DNA from: Planctomycetaceae bacterium
GTDB taxonomy: Bacteria > Planctomycetota > UBA1135 > GCA-002686595
Direction: 5' to 3'
DNA length: 64,000 bases
Assembly (NCBI GenBank): GCA_011525785.1
Contig: WYBT01000045.1
Span: 1-64,000, forward strand
Part shown: one piece after another, positions 15,867 through 25,155 of the stretch
Numbering within the stretch: position 1 is the stretch's first letter
Layout of the letters: each line of letters starts with the position of its first letter
Notes under the pieces: generated by a model
Told to the model about the DNA's origin: nothing
Seen by the model: only the letters and a program-made list of their open reading frames with translations
Databases searched by the model: none
Translations under genes and position numbers: made by a program

Positions 15867-17783
15867 TCAGGGCGTCCAGACGACGCGAACGCCGTTGGAC
15901 AAATTCGCCGTCGAAGCCGTGCAGAACGACGCCGAGTCGCGGTACCAGACCTGGTAGTGCATCGCGCCGCCGGCGAGCGCGATTCCGCCGCTCACCGACA
16001 GCGGAGCGTCGCCGACGGTGACGCCCCAGGCCGCAAAGCCGTTCACGCCCGGCTTGTTGCCAAGGCGCAGCGTGGGCACGGCGATGCAGCGCTTCCCGTC
16101 GTTGAACGGCGCACCCGCTCCGCCGGCGAGCGCAGCCGCGCCTTGGAATAGCAGTGCGGTCGACGCGATGGGCATGCCGCCGACGGCGAGCGAGAGCGAA
16201 TCGTTCGCGACGCTGGCGCGGCCGCGCGCGTTGAGCAACGCTCCGCCCGTCGGCTGCGAGTTCGCGCAGCCGTGGCCGTCGTCGCCTTCGTTCGCGCACG
16301 GGCAGGCCACGCCGCTTCCGTCGCCAGCGCAAAAGGTCTGCGCGTCGAGCACACCGTTCTCGAGGATCGTGCAGGTGTCGGCGATCTCGTCGAGTAGCGC
16401 CAAGTCGAGATCGCCGTCGCGGTCGATGTCGAGGATCGCGGCGCAGGCCGGGTTCGAGGTCGCGAAGATCGTCTGCTGCAGCGCCATGCCGCCCGCGCCG
16501 TTGTTGCGGTAGATCGTCCAGCGCCCGCCGCCGAACGACGACAGCACCCAGTCGAGGTCGCCGTCGCCATCGAGGTCGCCCAGGTCCGTCGCGACCATCT
16601 GGCCCGCGCCCGGAACGACCGCTGCGGCGCCCAGCCCGCCCGCGCCGTTGCCCAGCAGGATCGCGCCGTTGCCCGTGGGCCCGTTGGCGCTCGCGACGTC
16701 GAGCTTGCGGTCTCCGTTCACATCGCCGAGCACGATCATCCAGGTCTGCCCGCCGGTCGCGGCCGCCGGCTGCATGCTGAACGTGCCGTCGCCGTTCGAG
16801 AGGTGCACGCGCACGTCGGTGCTGAAGCGCCCGCCCACGACGACGTCCGTGATGTTGTCGCCATTCATGTCGCCTGCGGCCATGGCCCACGTGCCGCTGA
16901 CGCCGCTGGCGAGGAAGCTGACGGGCCCGAACGTGCCGTCGCCGTTGTTGCGGCGCAGCGCGAGGTTCTCCGAACCGGTGTTGGCGCTCATCACGTCGAT
17001 GTCGCCGTCGCCGTCGACATCCAGCAGCGCCATGCCGTGCGGCCCAGAGCCCATCGGGTAGACGACCGCGGCTTGGAACGTGCCGTCGCCGTTGCCGAGC
17101 AGCACGCTGACGCTGTCGCCGGCGGTGTCGCACGTCACCACGTCGATTTCGCCGTCGTCGTTGAGGTCCGCGTTCTCGTTGGGACTGGGCGTCGAGCCCG
17201 TGACGTTCGGCGTGCCGACCATGGCGCCGAAGCTGCCGCTGGAATCCGCATCGCTGAGGAACACGCGCACGTCGGAGGTGTTCTCGCAGATCAGCGCGAT
17301 GTCGGAGTACTCGTCGCCGTCGAAGTCGCACACCTGTGCGCCGTAGATGCGCGCGAACGTGCCCGGGTCGGCGTCCCAGCTCGCGATCGACGTGAACGCC
17401 ATGTCCGCAGGCGCCGCGATCGCGCGAAACGCCGAGGAAAAGCCCTGTGCGCGCAGGAAACTGCCGTCGGCGGCGCGCAGGGAGTCGCTCAGGTTGAGCT
17501 GCACGACTTCGCCCGCGCCGAAGGGACGCCGCGGCGTGAAGGTCACGCGCGCGCCGCCGTTCGAGAGCGTGAAGACGCCGCTCACCGGCCCGCAGATCGA
17601 GCCGTACGCGCGGAACTGGTTCAGCGTCGTCGCGTCGACCGCGCGGTCGAAGTCGACCACGATGGCCGTATTGGGGGCCTGGTTCGAGGCGTGGTGCTGC
17701 GGTTGAACTGCGGTCACGCTCAACTGCGCGAAGGCGCTGCCAGCGCACAGCGCTGCGGCGAGTGTGGAGTGCACGAAGGTCAT
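15867..17783 (-). CDS. Secreted FG-GAP repeat protein with Ig-like N-terminus and GDGSG/CPC terminal domain
   Basis: This is a 638-residue protein. The ATG at 17783 starts a signal peptide ending SAFAQ (about residue 19). Residues about 20-125 resemble a bacterial Ig-like domain of the Big_5 kind (NTAIVVDFDRAVD, VTFTPRRPFGAGEVV). Residues about 140-475 carry some seven FG-GAP units (DFDGDEYSDIALI, DLNDDGEIDVVT, DVDGDGDIDVMSANTG, DMNGDNITDVVVGG, DLDGDGDLDWVLS, DIDRDGDLDLALLDE). The last ~160 residues start FCAGDGSGVACPCANEG and end NLSNGVRVVWTP. This is a terminal domain different from the YCT/GC domain used by neighbouring exported proteins, although it shares the closing W-x-RD and NLSN elements. 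Confidence 0.88.
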   Translation of the reverse strand: MTFVHSTLAAALCAGSAFAQLSVTAVQPQHHASNQAPNTAIVVDFDRAVDATTLNQFRAYGSICGPVSGVFTLSNGGARVTFTPRRPFGAGEVVQLNLSDSLRAADGSFLRAQGFSSAFRAIAAPADMAFTSIASWDADPGTFARIYGAQVCDFDGDEYSDIALICENTSDVRVFLSDADSSGSFGAMVGTPNVTGSTPSPNENADLNDDGEIDVVTCDTAGDSVSVLLGNGDGTFQAAVVYPMGSGPHGMALLDVDGDGDIDVMSANTGSENLALRRNNGDGTFGPVSFLASGVSGTWAMAAGDMNGDNITDVVVGGRFSTDVRVHLSNGDGTFSMQPAAATGGQTWMIVLGDVNGDRKLDVASANGPTGNGAILLGNGAGGLGAAAVVPGAGQMVATDLGDLDGDGDLDWVLSSFGGGRWTIYRNNGAGGMALQQTIFATSNPACAAILDIDRDGDLDLALLDEIADTCTILENGVLDAQTFCAGDGSGVACPCANEGDDGHGCANSQPTGGALLNARGRASVANDSLSLAVGGMPIASTALLFQGAAALAGGAGAPFNDGKRCIAVPTLRLGNKPGVNGFAAWGVTVGDAPLSVSGGIALAGGAMHYQVWYRDSASFCTASTANLSNGVRVVWTP

Positions 17784-17914
17784 GGTGTCGTCTCTCGAAG
17801 GCGTTGCGCCAACGGAGAACGACCCCTGCGGCCGCAGCGTCCGCCAGCGCGTGCGCTCGACGCTAGCGCGCGCCCGCGCGAGCGGACGCGTGCGAGACGG
17901 ATGTGACCGACTCG

Positions 17915-20374
17915 TTAGCGCGCCGTGGGAAACGACGCTTCCGCCCCCGCGCTGACCAACGCCTCGCTGGCGAACGAGTCGACTTGCACGGCGCTGTCGC
18001 GCGCGGCTTCGGCCACGCGGATCGCTTCCGCTTCGCCGGCGGTGATCACGTTCTTCTCCGCGGCTTGACGCGCGAGTGCGAGCGGCGAACCGCGCGGCAG
18101 CAGTTGGCGTCGCTGCGCTTCCTTGATGCGCTCGCGCGCTTCCTTGGCGGCCATGACCTTGTCGAGCGCCGCTTCGAGCTCTCCCAGGCCCGGCGCATCC
18201 GCCGGCGGAACGAAGATGCCGCTGGAGAGCGACATGCGCGCGGGGCCGTCGTCGAGGATGGCGCGCGCGAGTTGACTCGTCTGGCGATCGGAGGGCGGCT
18301 TGGCGCCCGCGCCGAGCGGGAACAGAGCCAGGCGCAGGCCCCACGCGATCGGACGCGAGGGCAGGTTGTCGATCAGGCCGCTGAGCGCGCGCTCGATCTC
18401 GTGTTCGACGTGCCGCATCGCCCAGCGGAAGGCCGGCAGGTCGCCCGCGTTCTGGCCTTCGTCGACGAAGCGCTTGAGCACGCCGGATCCGATGTACAGC
18501 CACGCCAACGCGTCGGCGAGTCGGCCGCTGAGGTTCTCCTTGCGCTTGAGCGACGCACCGAGCGTTCCCATGGCGACATCGGCCGCGAACGAGAACGAGG
18601 CGCTGTAGCGCGAGAGCGCTTGGAAGTGCGGCGCAGCGGGTCCCGTCACCGGGCTGACCGCCAGCGCGCCGCCGGTGGCGCCGAGCACGATCGAGCGCGC
18701 CATGTTGGTGAACACCAGGCCCACGTGGCCCCAGAAGGCGCGGTCGAAGCCGTCGAGGTCGTTCTTCTCGGCTGCGGCGAGTTCGTCCTGCACCCACGGG
18801 TGGCAGCGGATCGCGCCCTGGCCGAACACGATCATGCAGCGCGTGAGGATGTTCGCGCCCTCGACCGTGATGCCGATCGGCGTCGACTGATACGCCGTCG
18901 CGAGCACGTTGCGCGGCCCGCGGCAGATGCCCGCGCCGCCGACCACGTCCATCGCATCGTTCACGACCACGCGCATCGCCTCGGTCGTGTAGGCCTTCAT
19001 GATCGCGGTGATCACGGCCGGCTTCTCGCCCGCGTCGAGCGCGCCCAGCGTGAGCGCGCGCGCGCCGTCGATCGCGTACGTGAGTCCCGCGATGCGTCCG
19101 AGCTTGGCCTCGATGCCCTCGAAGCGGCCGATCGAGAGCCCGAATTGCTCGCGCACGGTCGCGTAGGCGCCGACCAGGCGCGTCGAGAGCTGCGATGCGC
19201 CTGCTGCGAGCGCGGGCAGCGAAACACCGCGGCCGGCGGCGAGGCACTGCATGAGCATCACCCAGCCGCGCCCGGCCATCTTCGGGCCGCCGATGATGAA
19301 TTCGAGCGGCACGAACACTTCGGCGCCGTGCGTGGGACCGTTCATGAACGGCACGCCGAGCGGATCGTGGCGTTCGCCGCACTCGACGCCGGGCGTGTCG
19401 GTCGGGATCAGCGCGCAGGTGATGCCGAGCTCTTCCTCCGAGCCGAGCAGGTGCTCGGGATCGCGCAGTTTGAACGCGAGGCCGAGCACGGTCGCGATCG
19501 GCGCGAGTGTGATGTAGCGCTTGTCCCAGGTGAGCCGCATGCCGAGCACTTCGCGGCCCTGCCACTGGCCGCGGCACACGACGCCGAAGCTGCGCATCGA
19601 CGCGGCGTCGGATCCGGCCCACGGCTCGGTGAGCGCGAAGCACGGCACCTCTTCACCGCGCGCCAGGCGCGGCAAATAGTGCTTCTTCTGCTCTTCGGTT
19701 CCGTAGTGGAGCAAGAGCTCCGCGGGGCCGAGCGAGTTGGGCACCATCACGGTCACCGCCGCGGTGACGCAGCGCGACGAGAGCTTGGCGATCACCGCCG
19801 ACTGCATCTTGGCCGAGAACTCGAGCCCGCCGTACGAGCGCGGGATGATCATGCCCATCAGCCCCGAGCGCTTGATGAACTCCCAGGCCTGCGGCGGGAG
19901 ATCGCCTTCGCGCGTGACGCGGTCGTCGTCGAGCATGCGGCACAGCGTGTCGATCTCGTTCGAGAGGAACGCGCGCTCGCGCTCGTCGAGTCCGCGGCAG
20001 GCGAACGTGACCAGCTTGTTCCACTGTGGCGCGCCGCTGAACAGCTCGCGGTCCCACCACACGCTGCCCGCCTCGAGCGCCGCCTTCTCGGTGTCGCTCA
20101 TCTTCGGCAGGATCTTGCGCACCAGCGGCATCGCCGCCGCCGTCACGATCCCGCGCCGCAGCGGGCGCACGCCGAAGATCACCGCGAGCAGCGCGAACAC
20201 GCCGGCCGTCGGCCAGAACAGCCAGGCCGCGCCCGGGCCGTCCGCCCACCACACGCCCAGTCCGATCGCTCCGGCGATCACCCAGCCCCAGTACGGGCGG
20301 CGCACGTAGGCGAACGCGAGGAACACCGCCAGCAAGCCCAGTCCGGCTCCCAGCCAACCGATGATGGTCAACAT
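17915..20374 (-). CDS. fadE: FadE-type acyl-CoA dehydrogenase
   Basis: This is an 819-residue protein, close to the length of E. coli FadE. The N-terminus has two or three hydrophobic segments (residues about 1-65), then the acyl-CoA dehydrogenase core: ERERAFLSNEIDTLCRML, GMIIPRSYGGLEFS, SLGPAELLLHYGTEEQKKHYL and CFALTEPWAGSDAASM (FAD-binding region). LSTRLVGAYATVREQFG and VVGGAGICRGPRNVLATAYQ follow, then the FadE-specific C-terminal domain. It catalyses the first step of fatty acid beta-oxidation at the cytoplasmic membrane. The start is strongly supported by AAGGAGGA just upstream. No other beta-oxidation gene is nearby. Confidence 0.95.
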   Translation of the reverse strand: MLTIIGWLGAGLGLLAVFLAFAYVRRPYWGWVIAGAIGLGVWWADGPGAAWLFWPTAGVFALLAVIFGVRPLRRGIVTAAAMPLVRKILPKMSDTEKAALEAGSVWWDRELFSGAPQWNKLVTFACRGLDERERAFLSNEIDTLCRMLDDDRVTREGDLPPQAWEFIKRSGLMGMIIPRSYGGLEFSAKMQSAVIAKLSSRCVTAAVTVMVPNSLGPAELLLHYGTEEQKKHYLPRLARGEEVPCFALTEPWAGSDAASMRSFGVVCRGQWQGREVLGMRLTWDKRYITLAPIATVLGLAFKLRDPEHLLGSEEELGITCALIPTDTPGVECGERHDPLGVPFMNGPTHGAEVFVPLEFIIGGPKMAGRGWVMLMQCLAAGRGVSLPALAAGASQLSTRLVGAYATVREQFGLSIGRFEGIEAKLGRIAGLTYAIDGARALTLGALDAGEKPAVITAIMKAYTTEAMRVVVNDAMDVVGGAGICRGPRNVLATAYQSTPIGITVEGANILTRCMIVFGQGAIRCHPWVQDELAAAEKNDLDGFDRAFWGHVGLVFTNMARSIVLGATGGALAVSPVTGPAAPHFQALSRYSASFSFAADVAMGTLGASLKRKENLSGRLADALAWLYIGSGVLKRFVDEGQNAGDLPAFRWAMRHVEHEIERALSGLIDNLPSRPIAWGLRLALFPLGAGAKPPSDRQTSQLARAILDDGPARMSLSSGIFVPPADAPGLGELEAALDKVMAAKEARERIKEAQRRQLLPRGSPLALARQAAEKNVITAGEAEAIRVAEAARDSAVQVDSFASEALVSAGAEASFPTAR

Positions 20375-20490
20375 CGTCTCCTCCTTCGGAACGATCCGGC
20401 CGCGGCCCTTATAGCGCGCTGCGCCCGATCTCTCGCTTGCGATTCCCTACCGCGCGAAATCACTCGCGGGGCACTAGGAAAGCGCATCTG

Positions 20491-22284
20491 TCAGATCCCG
20501 AACTGGCGGCGCAGCCAGCGCGGGCGGCTGTAGTCCCAGTGGCTCTCGGCCATCGCGGCCACCAGCACGGGATAGAAGCCCTCGAGCGCGCGCCGGTACT
20601 CGTCGTCGAGCCCCAGGCGTTGTGCGTAGTCGTCGAGTGCGGCGGATTCGTGCTCGCGGCGCGCGCGCGGATCGCAGACGAGGCGCCAGGCCGTGCGCGC
20701 GTCGAGGCCCTCGGCCTGCTTGCGCTCGTGGACGATCAGGTGGAACAGGTCGAAGTAGGGCAGGTCGCGCTCTTCGCCCGAGCCCCAGTCGAGCAGCGCC
20801 GTGATGCGCCCGCGCGCGTCGACTTGCACGTGCTTGCTGCGCAGGTCGGCGTGGTAGACCACGCGCGGAAACGAGCGGCCGACGAGTTGCTCTTTCGCGC
20901 GCGCCGCCATGCTGCGCAGGTTCCCGGCGGTGTCGGGATGGCCGCAGAAGCGTTCGACCAGTCGGAAGCGGCGCGCGACGAGCTGTTCGAAGTCCTCGGC
21001 GCTCAGCGGGGCCGCCGGCTCGACCACGAGCTCGGCGAGGATGCGCGCAGCGTCGGCCAGCATCGTGCGCGTCGGGCCGAGTTCGCCGGTGTGCTGCGGC
21101 GCCGTCAGACCGCTCGCGCGGCGTTCGCAGGTCACGAACAGGCCCTCGAGTTCGCCGCAGAACAGCAGCTTGGGCACGGGCACGGCCGGAAAGCGCCCGG
21201 CGATCGACTCGAGCAGTCGCGCGTGCGTCGCCAGTTGGCTGCGCTGCGCCGCGGACAGGCCGATGTGCACGCACCAGTCGCCCGCTCCGCGCTCGGGGCC
21301 GGCGCCCGTGCGCGTCATGAGCAGCGCGCTGTTGCCGCGCGTGGCGACGACGTGCTCGAGCTCGCCGCGCGGTTCGCCGCAGCGCTCCGCGAGCGCGTCG
21401 AGCAGGCGCTCGGCGCGCGTGGGCGAGTCTGCGAGCGAACGACGCGCGCTCATCAGCGCGAACGACGGCGTGAGCAGCGGAAACAGCCCCAGCGACTGCC
21501 CCAGCAGCTTGAGCTTGTTGCCGCGCTCCTTGGGGCCGACTTCGAGGCTGGGCAGCGCGCTGTCGAGCCCGACTACGTACGTGAACTCGCGCGCGTCGGG
21601 GTAGAGCGCGAACGCGCGCGGCGGCGCGAAGCCTTCCGCGTCGGCCTCGGCGCGGTAGCCGGCGAGCGACTGCTCGTGCTGCGAACCCAGCACGCGCCGC
21701 GCGTACTCGAGTGGCCCTGGCACGCGGAACACGCCGCGCCGGCCGCTCGAGCGCTTGTACGCAAAGCGATTGTCGGCGATGCGGACGAACTCGCCGCTGC
21801 ACACGCGCCGCAACTCGTCCAGCGCTGGCCCGCCGCTCTCGAGCGCGCGCTCGAGCACGACCAGTGCGAAGGCGCCGTCCTCGAACGGCAGCGCGCCGCC
21901 CAGGTAGCGCACCGTATCAGGCTCGTCGCCGGGCGTGAGGCGCTGGTTGCGCAGGCGCGCGAAGCGCAGGCGCTCGCTCGAAGTGTCGAGCAGCGTCGTC
22001 GCGAAGCCAACGTGTCCGAGCGGCACGCTGGACCCGCTGAGCGCGTCGCCCACGACGAGCGCTCGCGCTTGCGGCACGTTTTGCGGCAACACTCGGAGCA
22101 GCAAGAGCCACGTTCCGCGCGCCTCGCGCTGCAACTGCATCAGCCGCTCGGCGTCGTCCTCGCGTGCGTCGAGCAACAAGCGCTCGTAGGCCTCCTTGAA
22201 CGTCGCGCCGCGCTCCATCGCGTCGCTGGCGCGCTCGAGCGCCGCGAGCAGTTCGCGCGAGCAGGCCTCGCCCGCGTCGCTCAC
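20491..22284 (-). CDS. Fusion of degenerate methyltransferase-like region and aminoglycoside-phosphotransferase-like kinase
   Basis: This is a 597-residue protein. Residues about 65-250 resemble a SAM methyltransferase of the Methyltransf_11 kind (ALVVGDALSGSS, a YLGGALPFEDGAFALVVL segment), but the usual D-x-G-x-G loop is not evident, so activity is doubtful. Residues about 300-560 resemble choline/aminoglycoside phosphotransferases: VYHADLRSKHVQVD followed by ALLDWGSGEERDLPYFDL. The catalytic Asp and the second metal-binding Asp are present, but the Asn usual in H-x-D-x4-N is His. Its ATG overlaps the stop of the membrane-protein gene before it (ATGA), so the two form an operon. A role in modifying an envelope polymer or lipid is conceivable but unproven. 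Confidence 0.75.
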   Translation of the reverse strand: MSDAGEACSRELLAALERASDAMERGATFKEAYERLLLDAREDDAERLMQLQREARGTWLLLLRVLPQNVPQARALVVGDALSGSSVPLGHVGFATTLLDTSSERLRFARLRNQRLTPGDEPDTVRYLGGALPFEDGAFALVVLERALESGGPALDELRRVCSGEFVRIADNRFAYKRSSGRRGVFRVPGPLEYARRVLGSQHEQSLAGYRAEADAEGFAPPRAFALYPDAREFTYVVGLDSALPSLEVGPKERGNKLKLLGQSLGLFPLLTPSFALMSARRSLADSPTRAERLLDALAERCGEPRGELEHVVATRGNSALLMTRTGAGPERGAGDWCVHIGLSAAQRSQLATHARLLESIAGRFPAVPVPKLLFCGELEGLFVTCERRASGLTAPQHTGELGPTRTMLADAARILAELVVEPAAPLSAEDFEQLVARRFRLVERFCGHPDTAGNLRSMAARAKEQLVGRSFPRVVYHADLRSKHVQVDARGRITALLDWGSGEERDLPYFDLFHLIVHERKQAEGLDARTAWRLVCDPRARREHESAALDDYAQRLGLDDEYRRALEGFYPVLVAAMAESHWDYSRPRWLRRQFGI

Positions 22285-23495
22285 GCCGGATCTCCGCGCT
22301 CGGCGCTGCGCTCACCGGGCGTGAACACCAGCGCCAGCACGAGCGCCGCTGCGGGCAGCAGCATCGCCAGCAAGCCCAGCCACGTCGGACGCGCGTGCTC
22401 CGCAATCAGCTCCACCGGAGTCCAGCTCAACGCAGCGTGCGCCGCGAGGGCGAGCGCGGTGAAGACCAGCACGGCGCGCAACTCGACCTTCGGCGGCTCG
22501 GCTTCGCTGGGCGAGCGCTTCATCTCCTTGGCGCGCCCGCCGCACACTCCGACCAGCGCTGCGATGAGCGCGAGGCCGCAGGCGTGCCACACCAGTCCCC
22601 ACAACTCGCGCCGTTCGAGCGCCGCGGTGAAGCTCGGCGCGAGGATCGGCAGGTCGGAGGCGTGCGTCAGTCGCACGGCCGCTGCGCTGCCCAGCCATCC
22701 GATGGGCGCGACGAACAGCGCCGCGAGCGCGAGCGCCGTGATCAGAGCGCGGCGCCGCGCGTGGTTGTGCGAGAACAACGCCAGCGTCGCCAGGCCGGCG
22801 ATCCAAGTCGTGGGGGAGTACGGAAAGGTCGCCGCGGCGCCCAGGGCGGCCAGTGCGGCGTGGCGCGGGTCGGCGCGGCGCGTCCAGCCGATCAGCCCCG
22901 CGCAGGTGAGCGCGACAAAGGCCGCGGGCAGCGTCGGGAGGTGGAACACGCTCTCGCGCAGCGCCGGCGTGGTGACCAGCAGCACCACGATGAGAACGCG
23001 ACCGGCGAGCACGCGCCGCGCGACGTACAGCGCGTGCAGGCACACCACGGCGATCAGGAACAGGCCGATGGAGGCCATCGCGCGACCGGCGAGGTCCTCG
23101 CGCGTGGCGTCGGGCACCCACCACAGCGGTGAAGCGCTGGCGAGCAGCACCACCAGCCCCGCCGGCGCGCGCGCGCCCTTGTCGCGAGCCAGCGGAACCG
23201 GCTCGCCTGCGACGAAGGCGTGCGGGCGCGTCCACCAGCGCAGCGCGCCGAGCGCGAGCCACGGAGCGCTCAGCCACCAACGCTGCGCGTGATCGACGTC
23301 GGGCAGCACGCTGACGGTCCAGAACATGACCATCTGGCCGAGCAGGACGCTCACCGCCAGCGTGAGCGCCAGCTCCATCGGCCGCGTCCCGCCGACGCGC
23401 CCCGGCGGAAGGAACGCCATCACCGTGCGACCGACCAGCGCGAGCAGCACGTAGTCCAGCCAGCCCTCGTCGATGTGCTGCCAGAACCGCTCCAT
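22281..23495 (-). CDS. Polytopic membrane protein of unknown function
   Basis: This is a 404-residue protein from the ATG at 23495 (MERFWQHIDEGWLDY). About ten hydrophobic segments rich in Leu/Ala span most of the length, separated by short Arg-rich loops, with a short hydrophilic loop before the last pair. The topology recalls the membrane part of polysaccharide or lipid-linked sugar enzymes, but no diagnostic motif was found. It is the first gene of a two-gene operon with the kinase-like fusion (4-base overlap) and is divergent from the amidase gene at 23646. Confidence 0.7.
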   Translation of the reverse strand: MERFWQHIDEGWLDYVLLALVGRTVMAFLPPGRVGGTRPMELALTLAVSVLLGQMVMFWTVSVLPDVDHAQRWWLSAPWLALGALRWWTRPHAFVAGEPVPLARDKGARAPAGLVVLLASASPLWWVPDATREDLAGRAMASIGLFLIAVVCLHALYVARRVLAGRVLIVVLLVTTPALRESVFHLPTLPAAFVALTCAGLIGWTRRADPRHAALAALGAAATFPYSPTTWIAGLATLALFSHNHARRRALITALALAALFVAPIGWLGSAAAVRLTHASDLPILAPSFTAALERRELWGLVWHACGLALIAALVGVCGGRAKEMKRSPSEAEPPKVELRAVLVFTALALAAHAALSWTPVELIAEHARPTWLGLLAMLLPAAALVLALVFTPGERSAERGDPA

Positions 23496-23645
23496 GCGCC
23501 AGTTGCTCGCCCGTGGGCTCGGCGGGGGATCCTTGCGCGCTCGAGCGGGCAAGTAAAGGCGCCGCCGGCGTGGCGCGCGTGCGCGAACCGGCGTCTGGCG
23601 CTCGCTTCGAGCTCGGTTGAGCCCCGCGGTAAGGTGCGCGCCCCG

Positions 23646-24476
23646 ATGCACTGCGCTGCACTCCAGTTCGATGTCCGCCGCGGCGAGCACGCGCACAACC
23701 TCGCCGAGGTCGAGCGCGGTTTGCGCGAGGCGCGCGAGCGCGGCGTCGAACTCGTGCTCCTGCCGGAGATGTGGGCCAGCTCGTTTCCCGACGCTGGCGC
23801 GGACCTCGATCGGCTCGCGGCGCTCGACGAGCGTTCGCAGGCGCGCGTGGCCGAGCTGTCGGGCGAACTCGAGCTCGCCGTGTGCGGCACGACCTTCGGC
23901 GCGAGCGCCGCGCGCAAGCCCGCCAATCGCTGGCGCCTGGTCGAGCGCGGAATCGAGCTGGCGCGCTACGACAAGACGCACTTGTTCTCGCCGACCGCGG
24001 AGCCCGAGGGTTTTTCGGCGGGCGACGAGCCGCCGCCGCTCGCGCTGGTGCGAGGCGTCCGCATCAGCGGCTGCGTGTGCTACGACGCGCGCTTCGTGCA
24101 GCTCACGTCGCGCTTCTTGCTCAGCGGAGCGGAGCTGGTCCTGATCCCGGCGCAGTGGCCTGCGACGCGCGCGAGCCACTTCCGCGCGCTGATGCACGGC
24201 TTGGCGGTGCAAAACCAGTGCTTCGTGCTCGCCGCCAATCGCACGGGCCGCGAAGTCCTCGGCCGGCGCGGACTCGAACTCGAGTTCCCGGGCAACTCGC
24301 TGCTGGCCGATCCGCACGGACGCACCCTCGCCGAGGGCCTCGGTGCGCCTGGCCTGATCGGCGCGCGCATCGAGCCCGACGAAGCGCGCGAGCTGCGCCG
24401 CCGCGTGCCCGTCGTGCGCGACGCGCGCGAGGCGCTGTACGAGCGCTGGCGCACGGACGTGACTCCCGAGGCGTGA
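23646..24476 (+). CDS. Nitrilase-superfamily amidase (omega-amidase-like)
   Basis: This is a 276-residue protein, the usual length of carbon-nitrogen hydrolases. The catalytic triad is visible: Glu41 in LLPEMW, Lys110 in YDKTHLF and Cys145 in CVCYDARF. Other family landmarks are ALQFDVRRGEHAHNLAEV at the start, LIPAQWPATRASHF, VQNQCFVLAANRTG and LLADPHGRTLA. The YDKTHLFSP and CYDARF wording is closest to YafV/NIT2-type omega-amidases, which deaminate alpha-keto-glutaramate or similar amides in the cytoplasm; the exact substrate is not certain. It is a single gene, divergent from the membrane operon. Confidence 0.9.
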   Translation: MHCAALQFDVRRGEHAHNLAEVERGLREARERGVELVLLPEMWASSFPDAGADLDRLAALDERSQARVAELSGELELAVCGTTFGASAARKPANRWRLVERGIELARYDKTHLFSPTAEPEGFSAGDEPPPLALVRGVRISGCVCYDARFVQLTSRFLLSGAELVLIPAQWPATRASHFRALMHGLAVQNQCFVLAANRTGREVLGRRGLELEFPGNSLLADPHGRTLAEGLGAPGLIGARIEPDEARELRRRVPVVRDAREALYERWRTDVTPEA

Positions 24477-24487
24477 GCCCAATGGAG

Positions 24488-24520
24488 CGGCGGCCGTCGC
24501 AACGAGTGCGGCGGCCGCCG
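24488..24520 (+). terminator. GC-rich hairpin after the amidase gene
   Basis: A 9-bp perfect stem, CGGCGGCCG (24488-24496) and CGGCCGCCG (24512-24520), with a 15-base loop lies 12 bases after the amidase stop and before the convergent gene ending at 24583. A pyrimidine-rich run follows, but there is no strong T-tract. It is a plausible terminator or transcript-end structure. Confidence 0.5.
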
Positions 24521-24582
24521 TCCGTCTCTCGAATCTCTCTCTGGCCAGCCCCTCTCTCACAAAGGGCTGTTCTGTGGCGCTG

Positions 24583-25155
24583 CTACACGGGCGGCAGCGG
24601 CTTGCGTTCGAGGCGCGGCGGCGCCTGGCGGATCTGCCCGTCGTGGGGCGTGATCACGGGCACGTGGGGCGCCGTGAGGTTGGAGGGCGGGCTCGTGCGG
24701 CCGTTGTCGTGGCCGAGCGCGTCGACGCCGTGCAGCCAGTCGGCGCGCCGCACCCAGGCCGACACGCCGCAGCTCTCGAGGTCGAACCACAGCTCGCCGG
24801 CGCCGCGCGCGCGCAGGGCGTCGAGCGAGTAGCGCTCGGATCGCACCGGACCGCAGCCGTTGCGGCCGGCGACCACGAACTCCAGGCCGCGCAGCACGGC
24901 GGGGGCGAAGCGGGCTTCGATCCGCGCGCCGGCGGGGATGACCAGTTGCTCGCGGCGCGCGTCGTCGGCGCCCGAGAACAGCAGCACCAGCGGCGCGTCG
25001 CCGTGGTTCAGCGCGCACAGGTGAGTGCTCGAGAGCGACAGGCTCAGCTCGAAGCTGCGCTCGGCGGGCTCCTGCGCCGCCAGCGTGGCCAGGGCCAGTG
25101 CATGGGCGGCCAGAAGCGCGCCAGCGACAAGGAAGGGACGGCGGAATCGATTCAT
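24583..25155 (-). CDS. Small secreted protein of unknown function
   Basis: This is a 190-residue protein from the ATG at 25155, with a signal peptide of about 27 residues ending LATLAAQ. The body contains a predicted beta-rich domain with two conserved-looking Cys (NGCGPV, ESCGVS) and a PxP-rich C-terminal tail (ITPHDGQIRQAPPRLE). No family was recognised. It is divergent from the ECF sigma factor at 25504 across a 348-base region, so it may be controlled with, or by, the sigma/anti-sigma/CHAT module. That link is positional only. Confidence 0.65.
   Translation of the reverse strand: MNRFRRPFLVAGALLAAHALALATLAAQEPAERSFELSLSLSSTHLCALNHGDAPLVLLFSGADDARREQLVIPAGARIEARFAPAVLRGLEFVVAGRNGCGPVRSERYSLDALRARGAGELWFDLESCGVSAWVRRADWLHGVDALGHDNGRTSPPSNLTAPHVPVITPHDGQIRQAPPRLERKPLPPV

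Noticed and set aside
17903..20533. 876-codon open frame on the plus strand
   Set aside because: It is antisense to the clear fadE gene; the translation is Arg/Ala/Glu/His-rich with no domain, a by-product of high GC codon bias.
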